The notes beneath the pieces were generated by a model. That model searched no databases. It saw nothing but the letters and a program-made list of their open reading frames with translations, and was not told where the DNA came from. A stretch of 64,000 nucleotides of DNA, taken from positions 124,001 to 188,000 of the forward strand of contig JANQJU010000057.1 in NCBI GenBank assembly GCA_028281495.1. The letters are read 5' to 3'. Positions 9,162-17,445 of this stretch are shown here, in pieces. Position numbers and translations under genes: made by a program. Within the stretch, counting starts at the first letter, position 1. Every line of letters starts with the position of its first letter. Source of the stretch: SAR324 cluster bacterium. Its GTDB lineage: Bacteria > SAR324 > NAC60-12.

Positions 9162-11699
9162 ATGGCAGTAACACCTTCTGATCAGGAAGCGACCTCAACC
9201 GTTTCCTGGTGGAAATTTTATCATCCCCCGAAGTCCGCTTTTGACGAAATTGTCACCTCCGAAAACAAGCTTCGGGATCATTGGGAATTCCTTATCCGCT
9301 CCTTGGAAGGACTCGGCCCACAGGAGCTGCAACAGCGCACCGACTCCCTTCAGCACCTCCTCCGACAAAGTGGCGCAACCTACAACGTATATGGCGATCC
9401 ACAAGGAGCAGAACGCCCGTGGCCACTCGACCCCATTCCAGTTTTGATCACCAGCACTGAATGGAGCCACATTGAAAGAGGCCTCGCCCAACGAGCCGAA
9501 TTATTGGATCTGATTTTACGAGATCTGTACTCCAACCGCAGGCTCATAAAAAACAGTATCATTCCCCCCGAAGTCATCTACAAGCATCCTGGATTTCTCC
9601 GTCCTTGTCATGGCACCATTCATCCAGAACGTGGTTTGATCTTGTATGCTGCGGACCTTGTCCGAGGTCCGGATGGCACCATGCAAATCCTGGGAGACCG
9701 AGGCCCCAACCCTTCTGGAGCAGGATATGCGTTGGAAAACCGGGTGAGCCTTTCACGAGCATTTCCCAGCTTGTTTCGTGATTCGCATGTTCACCGATTG
9801 GCTATGTTTTTTCGGACCATGCGAACCACGCTGAGGAACCTCGCCCCTGAAAGCAATGAAATGCCCTTCATTGTCGTCCTCACTCCGGGACCTGCCCACG
9901 AAACCTATTTTGAACATGCATACATGGCCAACTATTTGGGCTATCTCTTGGTCCAAAATACGGACCTTGTGGTGTTGGACCAATGTGTCTGGTTTCGATC
10001 CTTGGAAGGCTTGCAAAAGGTGGATGTGATCTTGCGTCGTGTCGATGATGATTTTTGCGATCCACTAGAATTGCGAGGGGATTCCTTGTTGGGCGTCCCT
10101 GGACTGTTGCAAGCCATCCGAAGCCGCAATGTTTCCGTGGTGAATCCTCTAGGAGCGAGCGTTCTCCAAAACCCTCCGCTGATGACGTTCTTACCGCAAA
10201 TAGCCAAGTATTTCTTAGGGGAAGAGCTGTTGTTGCCCTCCACGCCGTCTTGGTGGTGTGGCAACCCGCAACACCGGGAACACATCATTGCGAACCTCGA
10301 TCGAATGGTCATTAAGCCGATCTATCCAAACCCTCAGATCCATTATCGCTTCGGTTCTCAACTCAGTGTCAAAGAAAGAGATCGTTGGATTGCCAAGCTA
10401 CGCCAGAACCCACACGAATATATTGGACAGGAACAAGTGGAACTTTCCACAACCCCCCTCATCTCGAAAGGCCGTTTAGAACCCCGCCGAATGGGCATAC
10501 GTAGCTTCTTGGTTTCCCGTGGAGATGAATATGTCGTGATGCCCGGTGGATTGACACGAGTCTCCCCTGGTATGGATGATTTAGTGGTTTCCAATCAGCA
10601 TGGGGGGTTGAGCAAAGACACTTGGATTTTGGCTTCTGAACCCGAAAAATCCATCAGTCTCTTCACACGCCCTACCTACTCGATGCAAGCGCATCAAGAT
10701 CGCAGTGTGTCTCGGCGGATTGCAGAAAACATGTTCTGGATCGGACGCTATCTGCAACGCTCCGAAAGTGCGGTACGATGGAGTCGAAAAGTGATGATGC
10801 TCAATTTAGAGCATGAAGTACAAAATGCAGACCCTTGTATCATTGGATTGGTACAGGCCATCGCCTATCAGACGGCATCGACTCCAGATTTTGTGTCTCG
10901 ACATCTGACACAGCAACCAACCACTCAAATCAGTTTTCAAAATAACTTCTTGGCAGCACAACACAACGGCAGTTTGATTTATAACATCAAATCCCTAACT
11001 CAAGCAGCCCGTTCCATTCAGGATCAACTTTCCGACGATATCTGGCATGTCATTGATACTCTGAATCGAGAAATGGAATTGGTCGCTGCTCCTTCACAAA
11101 CCTTGGAAAGCCTAGACCGTCTGATCCTAGCATTTGCTGCTTTTCGCGGTGTGACCAAAGACTCTATGGGTTACGGTATGGGACGACGCTTTTGGGAGAT
11201 GGGGCGTCAAATGGAATGGGCTCTAAACCTGATCAATCTCCTGCAATCAACCATTGTGCATACCCACGATATTTCAGATCTCACCTTACAGGTGTTGCTG
11301 GATGTAGAAGACAGTCATGTGATCTATCGTCATCGCTATTCGATGGAACCCCATCCACAATCCGTCATGGAAATGATTGTACAAGATGCGAGCAATCCTC
11401 GATCTATCGCAACCCAGTTGATGGTGCTGCATGAACACGTCAGTGCTTTGGCCAAAAGTCAAAAATCTGAAAATTCCAAACTAGAGCAACTCATAATGGA
11501 AGGTTTGCGGCAATTACGATTAGCTCAACTCAATCCTATTGAAAATAAAAGCGATGTGGAAACCGTACAATCTGTCTTCCGGCAATTGCTTTATGATTTG
11601 GTGAGCATGCTGCATCAATTCTCAGATGCGTTATCGGATAGTTATCTACGCCCATTGGAGCTACCACGACAATTGGAGGGGGCCAATGATTCATTATAA
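9162..11699 (+). CDS. Fusion of circularly permuted ATP-grasp and alpha-E domains
   Basis: An 845-residue protein whose N-terminal half (about 1-500) is homologous to the ATP-grasp protein at 3296 and whose C-terminal half (about 510-845, starting near VSRRIAENMFWIGRYLQRSE) is homologous to the alpha-E protein at 4826. The ATP-grasp part keeps GDRGPNPSGAGYALENR, MPGGLTRVS and the GGLSKDTWIL end, but the region matching the Gly-rich loop of the stand-alone enzyme reads VIKPIYPNPQIHYRFG and lacks GGYG. It may therefore bind nucleotide differently or be a pseudo-ligase. It is 71 nt downstream of the DUF2126 gene and overlaps the next gene by 14 nt, so the island holds two full ligase/alpha-E/transglutaminase sets. 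Confidence 0.88.
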   Translation: MAVTPSDQEATSTVSWWKFYHPPKSAFDEIVTSENKLRDHWEFLIRSLEGLGPQELQQRTDSLQHLLRQSGATYNVYGDPQGAERPWPLDPIPVLITSTEWSHIERGLAQRAELLDLILRDLYSNRRLIKNSIIPPEVIYKHPGFLRPCHGTIHPERGLILYAADLVRGPDGTMQILGDRGPNPSGAGYALENRVSLSRAFPSLFRDSHVHRLAMFFRTMRTTLRNLAPESNEMPFIVVLTPGPAHETYFEHAYMANYLGYLLVQNTDLVVLDQCVWFRSLEGLQKVDVILRRVDDDFCDPLELRGDSLLGVPGLLQAIRSRNVSVVNPLGASVLQNPPLMTFLPQIAKYFLGEELLLPSTPSWWCGNPQHREHIIANLDRMVIKPIYPNPQIHYRFGSQLSVKERDRWIAKLRQNPHEYIGQEQVELSTTPLISKGRLEPRRMGIRSFLVSRGDEYVVMPGGLTRVSPGMDDLVVSNQHGGLSKDTWILASEPEKSISLFTRPTYSMQAHQDRSVSRRIAENMFWIGRYLQRSESAVRWSRKVMMLNLEHEVQNADPCIIGLVQAIAYQTASTPDFVSRHLTQQPTTQISFQNNFLAAQHNGSLIYNIKSLTQAARSIQDQLSDDIWHVIDTLNREMELVAAPSQTLESLDRLILAFAAFRGVTKDSMGYGMGRRFWEMGRQMEWALNLINLLQSTIVHTHDISDLTLQVLLDVEDSHVIYRHRYSMEPHPQSVMEMIVQDASNPRSIATQLMVLHEHVSALAKSQKSENSKLEQLIMEGLRQLRLAQLNPIENKSDVETVQSVFRQLLYDLVSMLHQFSDALSDSYLRPLELPRQLEGANDSL

Positions 11700-12606
11700 A
11701 GTGACTCACAAAACCACTTATAAATACGAAGAACCCGTTTCATTGTGCCACAACGAAACCCATCTGATTCCTCGAGATCTGCCTTATCAAGAACGCCTTG
11801 GCTACGAAATTGAGATCTTGCCCGAACCAGCAGTGCAGCAAGAACGGGAAGATTTCTATGGCAACACGGTTTCCTATTTTGCCCTACAAAACAATCACAA
11901 ATATTTGGAAGTCATTGCACGTAGTGAAGTACAGGTTTCCGCTCCCGAACCACCCGACTTAAAAGAATCTCCTCCTTGGGAAGTCGCGCGTGATGCTATT
12001 TTACATGACCCAGACTCCGGCTTTATGAGTGTTCGTGAGTTCGTATTTGACTCTCTGCGCATCTATGCCTTTTCTGATTTGGAAGCCTATGCCCAAGTGT
12101 CGTTCACACCCAACCGTCCGTTGTTGGAAGCCACCATGGATCTGACATCCCGTATCCACAAAGATTTCAAGTTTGACCCTGAAGCCACCAACGTTTCCAC
12201 CCCACTGGAAACCATCCTCAAAAAACGACGTGGAGTGTGCCAAGACTTCGCTCATTTGGCCATTGGCTGCTTGCGTTCCTTAGGCCTCGCAGCCCGTTAT
12301 ATCAGTGGCTATTTGGAAACCTTACCCCCTCCGGGTCAACCTAAGCTCGTAGGGGCCGATGTATCTCATGCTTGGGTTTCTGTGTTTTGCCCAGAACAAG
12401 GTTGGATTGATTTCGACCCCACCAACAATCAAATTCCGACCTCACAATACATCACTCTAGCTTGGGGACGAGACTACAGCGATGTCAGCCCTCTCAAAGG
12501 AATCATTTTTGGAGGAGGTAAAAAAAATACGCTCTCCGTTTCTGTCGATGTAGAACGTCAATCCACGGAAACACCTCCTCATACCAACGAAGCGGCAGCC
12601 CGCTAA
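11686..12606 (+). CDS. Transglutaminase-like protein
   Basis: A 306-residue protein starting at the ATG at 11686 behind TTGGAGGGGG, overlapping the upstream stop by 14 nt (translational coupling). An N-terminal bacterial transglutaminase-like beta domain (MIHYKVTHKTTYKYE start) is followed by the catalytic core with C185 (RGVCQDFAH), H228 (SHAWVS) and D244 (FDPTNN). This is the shorter of the two transglutaminase-like proteins of the island and the normal partner of a fused ATP-grasp/alpha-E protein. Predicted role: hydrolysis or transamidation of peptide bonds, possibly reversing or trimming the ligase product. Cytoplasmic by absence of a signal sequence. Confidence 0.9.
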   Translation: MIHYKVTHKTTYKYEEPVSLCHNETHLIPRDLPYQERLGYEIEILPEPAVQQEREDFYGNTVSYFALQNNHKYLEVIARSEVQVSAPEPPDLKESPPWEVARDAILHDPDSGFMSVREFVFDSLRIYAFSDLEAYAQVSFTPNRPLLEATMDLTSRIHKDFKFDPEATNVSTPLETILKKRRGVCQDFAHLAIGCLRSLGLAARYISGYLETLPPPGQPKLVGADVSHAWVSVFCPEQGWIDFDPTNNQIPTSQYITLAWGRDYSDVSPLKGIIFGGGKKNTLSVSVDVERQSTETPPHTNEAAAR

Positions 12607-12619
12607 TCGCTGTGATGCA

Positions 12620-13192
12620 ATGGAAGCTTGTTACCAACAACTGTATCGCATCTTCTCGCAGATTGTAGATCTGCCTCCCGCTGATTGGGAACCGATTCGT
12701 TCTATCTTCCAACCGAAATCTCTCCCAAAAGGACAGTACTTGGTGCGGCAAGGAGAAGTTCCCCAGACACAAGCCTTCGTCTGTTCAGGTCTGGTGCGCC
12801 TGTATTATCTGCGAGAGGATGGAAAAGAGATCAACCGAGGGTTCGCCATTGAACACACGTTTTGTGGGGCGATTTCACACTGCCTTCTACAAACCCCTTC
12901 TTCTTTTAATGTACAGGCATATGAAGATTCTCAGTTATTGGTCTTTCGCCCACAAGCCCTGCAAACGCACCCGTCTTATTGGGAGGTCATTGCTAAATTT
13001 TTGCTAGAACACGTTGCAATGAAAGACCGTAAGGAAGCTCAACTGCTTTTGGACTCTCCGGAAGAGCGCTATCAAAAATTCTTAGAAGACAAACCCATCC
13101 TGTCCAATCGATTGCCAGAGCATCTGATTGCAGGCTACCTCAATATCGACCCTGCTACCTTAAGCCGTATCAAAAAGCGGCTAAGCGGCTGA
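12620..13192 (+). CDS. Crp/Fnr-family transcriptional regulator
   Basis: A 190-residue protein, 13 nt after the transglutaminase gene. Residues about 25-110 form a cyclic-nucleotide-binding-like beta roll (GQYLVRQGEVPQTQAFVCSGLV), but the phosphate-binding cassette lacks the usual G-E...R-x-A pattern, so cAMP binding is doubtful. The C-terminus is a winged-helix HTH whose recognition helix reads PATLSRIKKRL, keeping the Ser-Arg pair that FNR-type proteins use but with Ala where FNR has Glu. There is no cysteine set for an FNR-type Fe-S cluster. It is shorter than most family members. A perfect FNR-type box lies 23 nt downstream, in front of the next gene, suggesting local or self-linked regulation. 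Confidence 0.82.
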   Translation: MEACYQQLYRIFSQIVDLPPADWEPIRSIFQPKSLPKGQYLVRQGEVPQTQAFVCSGLVRLYYLREDGKEINRGFAIEHTFCGAISHCLLQTPSSFNVQAYEDSQLLVFRPQALQTHPSYWEVIAKFLLEHVAMKDRKEAQLLLDSPEERYQKFLEDKPILSNRLPEHLIAGYLNIDPATLSRIKKRLSG

Positions 13193-13215
13193 AACCCTTA
13201 AAAACGTCCACTCTC

Positions 13216-13257
13216 TTGATCCGGATCAATGAGTGACGGCATTCCCTTCGGTATACT
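13216..13257 (+). promoter_or_regulatory. Perfect FNR/DNR-type box with class II-spaced -10 element
   Basis: TTGATCCGGATCAA (13216-13229) is a perfect match to the TTGAT-N4-ATCAA half-site palindrome recognised by FNR/ANR/DNR-type regulators. A -10-like hexamer TATACT lies at 13252-13257. If transcription starts about 7 nt after it, the box is centred near -41.5, the class II activator position. It sits between the Crp/Fnr-family gene and the nitroreductase gene. The box and spacing are read from the sequence; activity is inference. Confidence 0.65.
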
Positions 13258-13305
13258 CCCACCAGTTTTTCAGTTTCTTTTCCATACTTGTATAAAGGAG
13301 GTTTT

Positions 13306-14493
13306 ATGCCGATGAATCGTCGCAATTTCATCAAAGTGATGGGATCGAGTGCTGTCATTGTGGCGGCGGGGAGCCTGAATGGTTGTGATTCTATGCCCAA
13401 AAGCGCAATTGCCCCTTGGCGTCCCCAACAGGCCCCACACAAAGACATCCGGGTTCAGTTACTTTCCTATGCCATTCTAGCGCCCAACCCTCACAATATG
13501 CAGCCGTGGATGGTACATCTTAGCAGCACTTCCCATCGGATCATCCTATATTGCGATTCCGAAAGATTATTGCCTATGACAGATCCCGAAAGCCGCCAGA
13601 TCTTCATTGGACACGGCGCCTTCTTGGAGTTGCTCGATTTAGCGGCGAGTGCCCAAGGGTATGACACGCGAATCCAATACTTCCCGGAGGGTGGTTTTGA
13701 TCCAGCGCAAGAATCACGTCCTGTGGCAATCATTGATCTGGTGAAAAACGAAAATCGGAAGAAAGATCCTTTGTTTCATGAAATTCTGAAGCGGCGCAGT
13801 ACCAAGGAGCCTTTTGCTGCTACCCCCCTTCAAGCCTCCCATGCGGCAGAATTACAAACCGCCTTTTCTGATTCTCAAATATCTATGACCACTGCAATGG
13901 ATCCGCAACAAGTCCAACGTCTGCGGGAATGGGCTTGGGAAGCTTGGAAAATCGAAGTGTTTACGCCTCGCACCTACCAAGAGAGTGTGGATGTGATGCG
14001 TATTGGCGCCGATGAAGTGGCGAAGCATCCTGATGGCATTGATATCTTAGGGACTGGAATTTGGTGGGGACGAATGTTTGGTATGGTATCTCGTGAAAAG
14101 ATAGCCGATCCGAAATCCGAGGCCTTTCAGGTCGGCGTGGATCAATATGAAGAAATGTTTCAAAATACACCTGGATTCCTCTGGATGGTATCCGACAACA
14201 ACTCACGCCCAATACAACTTCGTATCGGGCGTGCCTACGCTCGCTTGAATCTCAAAGCAACTCAATTGGGAGTGGCCATGCATCCAGTGAGTCAAATCCT
14301 ACAAGAATACAAAGAGATGCAACCCCTTCAGCAACAGTTTCTAAAGTACTTGAACGTCCCGAAATCACACCGTATGCAGCTTTTGATGCGCGTGGGTTAT
14401 GCAGAATTTCCTGGTCCCAGCCCTCGACGCCCCGTGCAAGACCTTTTCCGGTGTCACGGAAGCAGCGCCTGTGCAGGCGTCGATGTGTTGTAA
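13306..14493 (+). CDS. Nitroreductase-family protein with Tat-type lipoprotein signal
   Basis: A 395-residue protein; ATG at 13306 follows AAAGGAGG by 6 nt. The N-terminus NRRNFIKVMG is a twin-arginine motif, followed by a hydrophobic stretch and a lipobox-like GSLNGC, so it is probably a Tat-exported lipoprotein. The mature part begins with LLSYAILAPNPHNMQPW, the usual first motif of nitroreductase/Acg-type FMN proteins, and the C-terminal region (GVAMHPVSQ) also fits. Predicted role: FMN-dependent reduction outside the cytoplasmic membrane; substrate unknown. It probably depends on the FNR-type box upstream. Its 3' end overlaps the convergent RCC1-like gene by 40 nt. Confidence 0.82.
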   Translation: MPMNRRNFIKVMGSSAVIVAAGSLNGCDSMPKSAIAPWRPQQAPHKDIRVQLLSYAILAPNPHNMQPWMVHLSSTSHRIILYCDSERLLPMTDPESRQIFIGHGAFLELLDLAASAQGYDTRIQYFPEGGFDPAQESRPVAIIDLVKNENRKKDPLFHEILKRRSTKEPFAATPLQASHAAELQTAFSDSQISMTTAMDPQQVQRLREWAWEAWKIEVFTPRTYQESVDVMRIGADEVAKHPDGIDILGTGIWWGRMFGMVSREKIADPKSEAFQVGVDQYEEMFQNTPGFLWMVSDNNSRPIQLRIGRAYARLNLKATQLGVAMHPVSQILQEYKEMQPLQQQFLKYLNVPKSHRMQLLMRVGYAEFPGPSPRRPVQDLFRCHGSSACAGVDVL

Positions 14494-16820
14494 AAGGAAT
14501 TCCCATTGCCAAATTGTCCGTAGTAATTGTTCCCCCAACACAATACTTGGAAGGCATCACTCATGGCACAGGTATGGGTTTCTCCTGAGCTGACAGAGGT
14601 TCCTGTTTCCGGTGCCGTGAATAAAGATATGGCACTGGCAGCTACATCCGAATGTCCGAATACATTGGGATCGCCCAATTGAGAAACACTGTTTTGTCCC
14701 CAACATTTCGCAGTGCCATTGTTCAACAAGGCACAAGCATGGGATTTGCCTGCTGCCAATTGCTTCACCGCATTGAGTTCTAATGAGGGAGACTCCAACA
14801 CTGAGGTGGGGGTGCCTTTATCAAGCGTATCTCCGACCCCCAACTGTCCTTTGTCATTTCGTCCCCAACATTTCGCAGTGCCATCTTTCAACAACGCACA
14901 GGTAAAGGAACTTCCACCCACAATCTGCTGTAGATTCGCAAGGTCTCCATTTTGTACAGCAATTGCTTTGGTGTAGGGCCAAAAGAACCCAGGAGTGCCG
15001 TACACTTGATAACCATTTCCACCCCAGCATTTAGCGGTGCCTTCATCCAATAAAGCACAGGTGTGGCTGGCTCCGGCTGAAATTTGAATTGCGTCGTTGA
15101 GATCTGTGATGACTTCTGGTGTGAGGTAATACTGAGCGATGTATCCCCAGCATTGGGCCGTGCCGTCCTCAAGAAGGGCACAACTGTGATTATTACCTGC
15201 GGTAATCTGGATCGCGTTGTTGATGCCATTGACTGACACGGGTACGTTGGAATTGGATTGGGTGCCATCACCGAGTTGTCCCATTGCATTGTAACCCCAG
15301 CATTGCACGCTCCCGCCTACAGTGAGGGCACAGGAGTGGCGATCTCCGGTGGCAACTTGGACCGGGTCCACCACATTCACACTCACGGGAGTGGGATAGA
15401 CTCCTGGAGAGGAACCGTCTCCCAGTTGCCCCTGATAATTGTATCCCCAACAATACACAGTGTTATTTTTGATCGCACATGAATGGTCACCACCTGCTGC
15501 AATTGTCGTTGGCGATGTGAATGTCGGAGCTGGCACAATCACTATCATTGGATCGTAAACAGGAGTTGAGGACTCCTGACCATTGCCGATTTGACCATTG
15601 GCGTTGTCCCCCCAACATGAGGTGTCTCCAGACGAGTTGCGATAACAAGCATGAAAGGTCCCCACTTCGATTTGAGTGGCTGTTGCGATTGGTTGTCCGT
15701 CATCCAACACTCGAATGGCATTGGACCATTGGGATAACGATGAATCAGCCAATTCTCCTTTGGAATTGCTTCCCCAGACGCGAATGGAGCCGTCATCCAG
15801 CAAAGCCGAACTGAAGTATCCTCCGGTGATGAGTTGGACGATGTTCGTCAGGGGACCTCGGGGATTCAGCGGATCTCCAGTATAAGGGCTATAAGCATCA
15901 ATCACAAAATCGGGACTATTTTGTTGAAGCTGCCCCACTTGGTCGTTCCCCACTTGGCCTTGTATATTGTAGCCCCAGCATTTGGCTTGTCCACTACTCA
16001 ATAGAGCACACGTGTGGTCGCTGCCTAAAACAATTTGGGTGACATTGAACAGGGGGGTACTGATCGTGGAGGATTCTCTCACGGGTTGATTGGGGGTGAG
16101 TTGATTCAGGTTGCTATACCCTAAACCCAATTGACCATAGTAGTTGAAACCCCAACATTTGACGGAAGTATCGTCCAACAAGGCACAAGTGTGCTGTGCC
16201 CCAGCTGCCACCCCAACCGCATTGGCTATTCCAGAAACCACAACTGGATTGGCTTGAGAACCAGTACCGCCATTCCCCAATTGACCTTGAGAATTTGCCC
16301 CCCAACATCGAACCGAATGGTCTTCCAACACCGCACAAGTGTGTGTTGTGCCTACTGCTATATCAATCGCATTAGGAAGATTCACTGTGATAGGACGATT
16401 GCGTGATGTACCTAAAGTGCCATCACCCAATTGACCGTCGGAGTTTCCCCCCCAACATTTAACTCCTCCGTCTTCGAGTAAAGCACATGTGTGATTATTC
16501 CCTGCCTCAAGTTGGATGACAGGTGCCGAAAAGTCGGAATCAATCACGCTAACAGGAACAAAAGAATCGTCATTATTTCCATTTCCTAGCTCCCCGTTAG
16601 TATTGGTACCCCAACATTTCAAGGCTCCTTCTAGCATAGCACAAGTATGATGGTGTCCCCCTACCATTGGGAGCACCTGTGCCTGCGAAGCACTCAGTCT
16701 CCCAAATCCAACCATCATAATAACCATCATTAGGATAGCATTTAATTTTTTGTGAAAAGCATACGATTCAAACTTTTTATTAAAGTGTGCATGGGCTACA
16801 CAGCATCCTGTATTTTTCAT
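14454..16820 (-). CDS. Secreted RCC1-repeat (beta-propeller) protein
   Basis: A 788-residue protein; AAGGAGCGTT precedes its ATG. An N-terminal segment with LNAILMMVIMMVGFGRLSASQAQ looks like a signal peptide ending near residue 48. The rest is made of about 14 RCC1-type repeats of roughly 50 residues, each with a form of H-[ST]-C-A-x-L...[KR]-C-W-G...N-x-x-G-Q-L-G. Fourteen blades would make two seven-bladed propellers. Most repeats carry a Cys pair (H-T-C-A and K-C-W-G), plausible disulfides in an extracytoplasmic protein; the sixth lacks both. The role is unknown; such repeats usually bind other macromolecules. Tail-to-tail overlap with the nitroreductase gene. Confidence 0.88.
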   Translation of the reverse strand: MKNTGCCVAHAHFNKKFESYAFHKKLNAILMMVIMMVGFGRLSASQAQVLPMVGGHHHTCAMLEGALKCWGTNTNGELGNGNNDDSFVPVSVIDSDFSAPVIQLEAGNNHTCALLEDGGVKCWGGNSDGQLGDGTLGTSRNRPITVNLPNAIDIAVGTTHTCAVLEDHSVRCWGANSQGQLGNGGTGSQANPVVVSGIANAVGVAAGAQHTCALLDDTSVKCWGFNYYGQLGLGYSNLNQLTPNQPVRESSTISTPLFNVTQIVLGSDHTCALLSSGQAKCWGYNIQGQVGNDQVGQLQQNSPDFVIDAYSPYTGDPLNPRGPLTNIVQLITGGYFSSALLDDGSIRVWGSNSKGELADSSLSQWSNAIRVLDDGQPIATATQIEVGTFHACYRNSSGDTSCWGDNANGQIGNGQESSTPVYDPMIVIVPAPTFTSPTTIAAGGDHSCAIKNNTVYCWGYNYQGQLGDGSSPGVYPTPVSVNVVDPVQVATGDRHSCALTVGGSVQCWGYNAMGQLGDGTQSNSNVPVSVNGINNAIQITAGNNHSCALLEDGTAQCWGYIAQYYLTPEVITDLNDAIQISAGASHTCALLDEGTAKCWGGNGYQVYGTPGFFWPYTKAIAVQNGDLANLQQIVGGSSFTCALLKDGTAKCWGRNDKGQLGVGDTLDKGTPTSVLESPSLELNAVKQLAAGKSHACALLNNGTAKCWGQNSVSQLGDPNVFGHSDVAASAISLFTAPETGTSVSSGETHTCAMSDAFQVLCWGNNYYGQFGNGNSFYNTSTPAQALLP

Positions 16821-16912
16821 AACGCTCCTTGTGAGATTTCTCTAAATCATCCATGGGTTGCACCAGGCTTTCTGGTGATTGAATACACTCGGGCCAAAGT
16901 ATTAAAGTTTAG

Positions 16913-17080
16913 ATCGATCCTTTGGGAGAAGTACTAGTAGATCATCTCCTCAACTGGAACGAACAACATTTGAGAGTCTTTTGCCCCTTACCTGGTTCGA
17001 TTGAAAAATCTGGTAGTGCTACTCTTGAACTGATTGGTGAAAATGCCGCTTTAATCAATTCTTCACTTTTCACTGATTAA
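16913..17080 (+). pseudogene. Possible remnant of a coding region (C-terminal fragment)
   Basis: One frame from just after a TAG at 16910 to TAA at 17078-17080 reads as plausible protein (56 codons) with segments such as DPLGEVLVDHLLNWNEQ and GSATLELIGENAALINSSL. It has no start codon with a ribosome binding site. Another frame just upstream (about 16840-16937) also reads protein-like, as if a frameshift split one gene. I cannot name a family. It could equally be chance; confidence is low. Confidence 0.3.
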
Positions 17081-17089
17081 GAAGAATTC

Positions 17090-17418
17090 ATGATCACGCA
17101 AAATTTTTCCTGTACTCATTGTCAACTAGAGGGAAATTGCATTGACATCCCTCGTCGAAACTTTTAGCTTTTTTTATTCAATCTTTTCTCATTCCTACCT
17201 ACTTCGGAACGTATGGCCTGCACAGCAACTCACTGTTAATCTTTTTTGACTCGGATCATTCCGAGGATGCACTCGATTGCTGTGGGTTGAAGGCTCCATG
17301 TTGCCGACCTCCTTTCCTCATTCAAATCTCTTCGAATCAAATCGAACTATTCGTTCCGCACGAAGACAGTAAGACTTTCCCTGTGCTCCTTTGGCATGAT
17401 CCCTTGGTTTCATGGTGA
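17090..17418 (+). pseudogene. Possible frameshifted cysteine-rich gene remnant
   Basis: An ATG at 17090 opens a 25-codon frame with CTHCQLEGNC, ending at a TAG near 17165. A second frame, open from 17146 to TGA at 17416-17418, continues with protein-like sequence including DALDCCGLKAPCCRPPF and SNQIELFVPHEDSK. One single-base indel near 17150 would join the two into a Cys-rich protein of about 109 residues with possible metal-binding Cys pairs. It ends 27 nt before the MFS gene. A palindrome CTCGGA-TCAT-TCCGAG (17250-17265) lies inside it. Together with the fragment at 16913 it fills most of the 625-nt gap 16821-17445. Confidence 0.3.
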
Positions 17419-17445
17419 TCGATGTCGATTGCTAAAGGAGAAAAA

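Noticed and set aside
12620..13192. cAMP-binding Crp as the sensor of the local cyclases
   Set aside because: The phosphate cassette residues of a cAMP-binding Crp are not present, so I do not treat it as the cAMP receptor.
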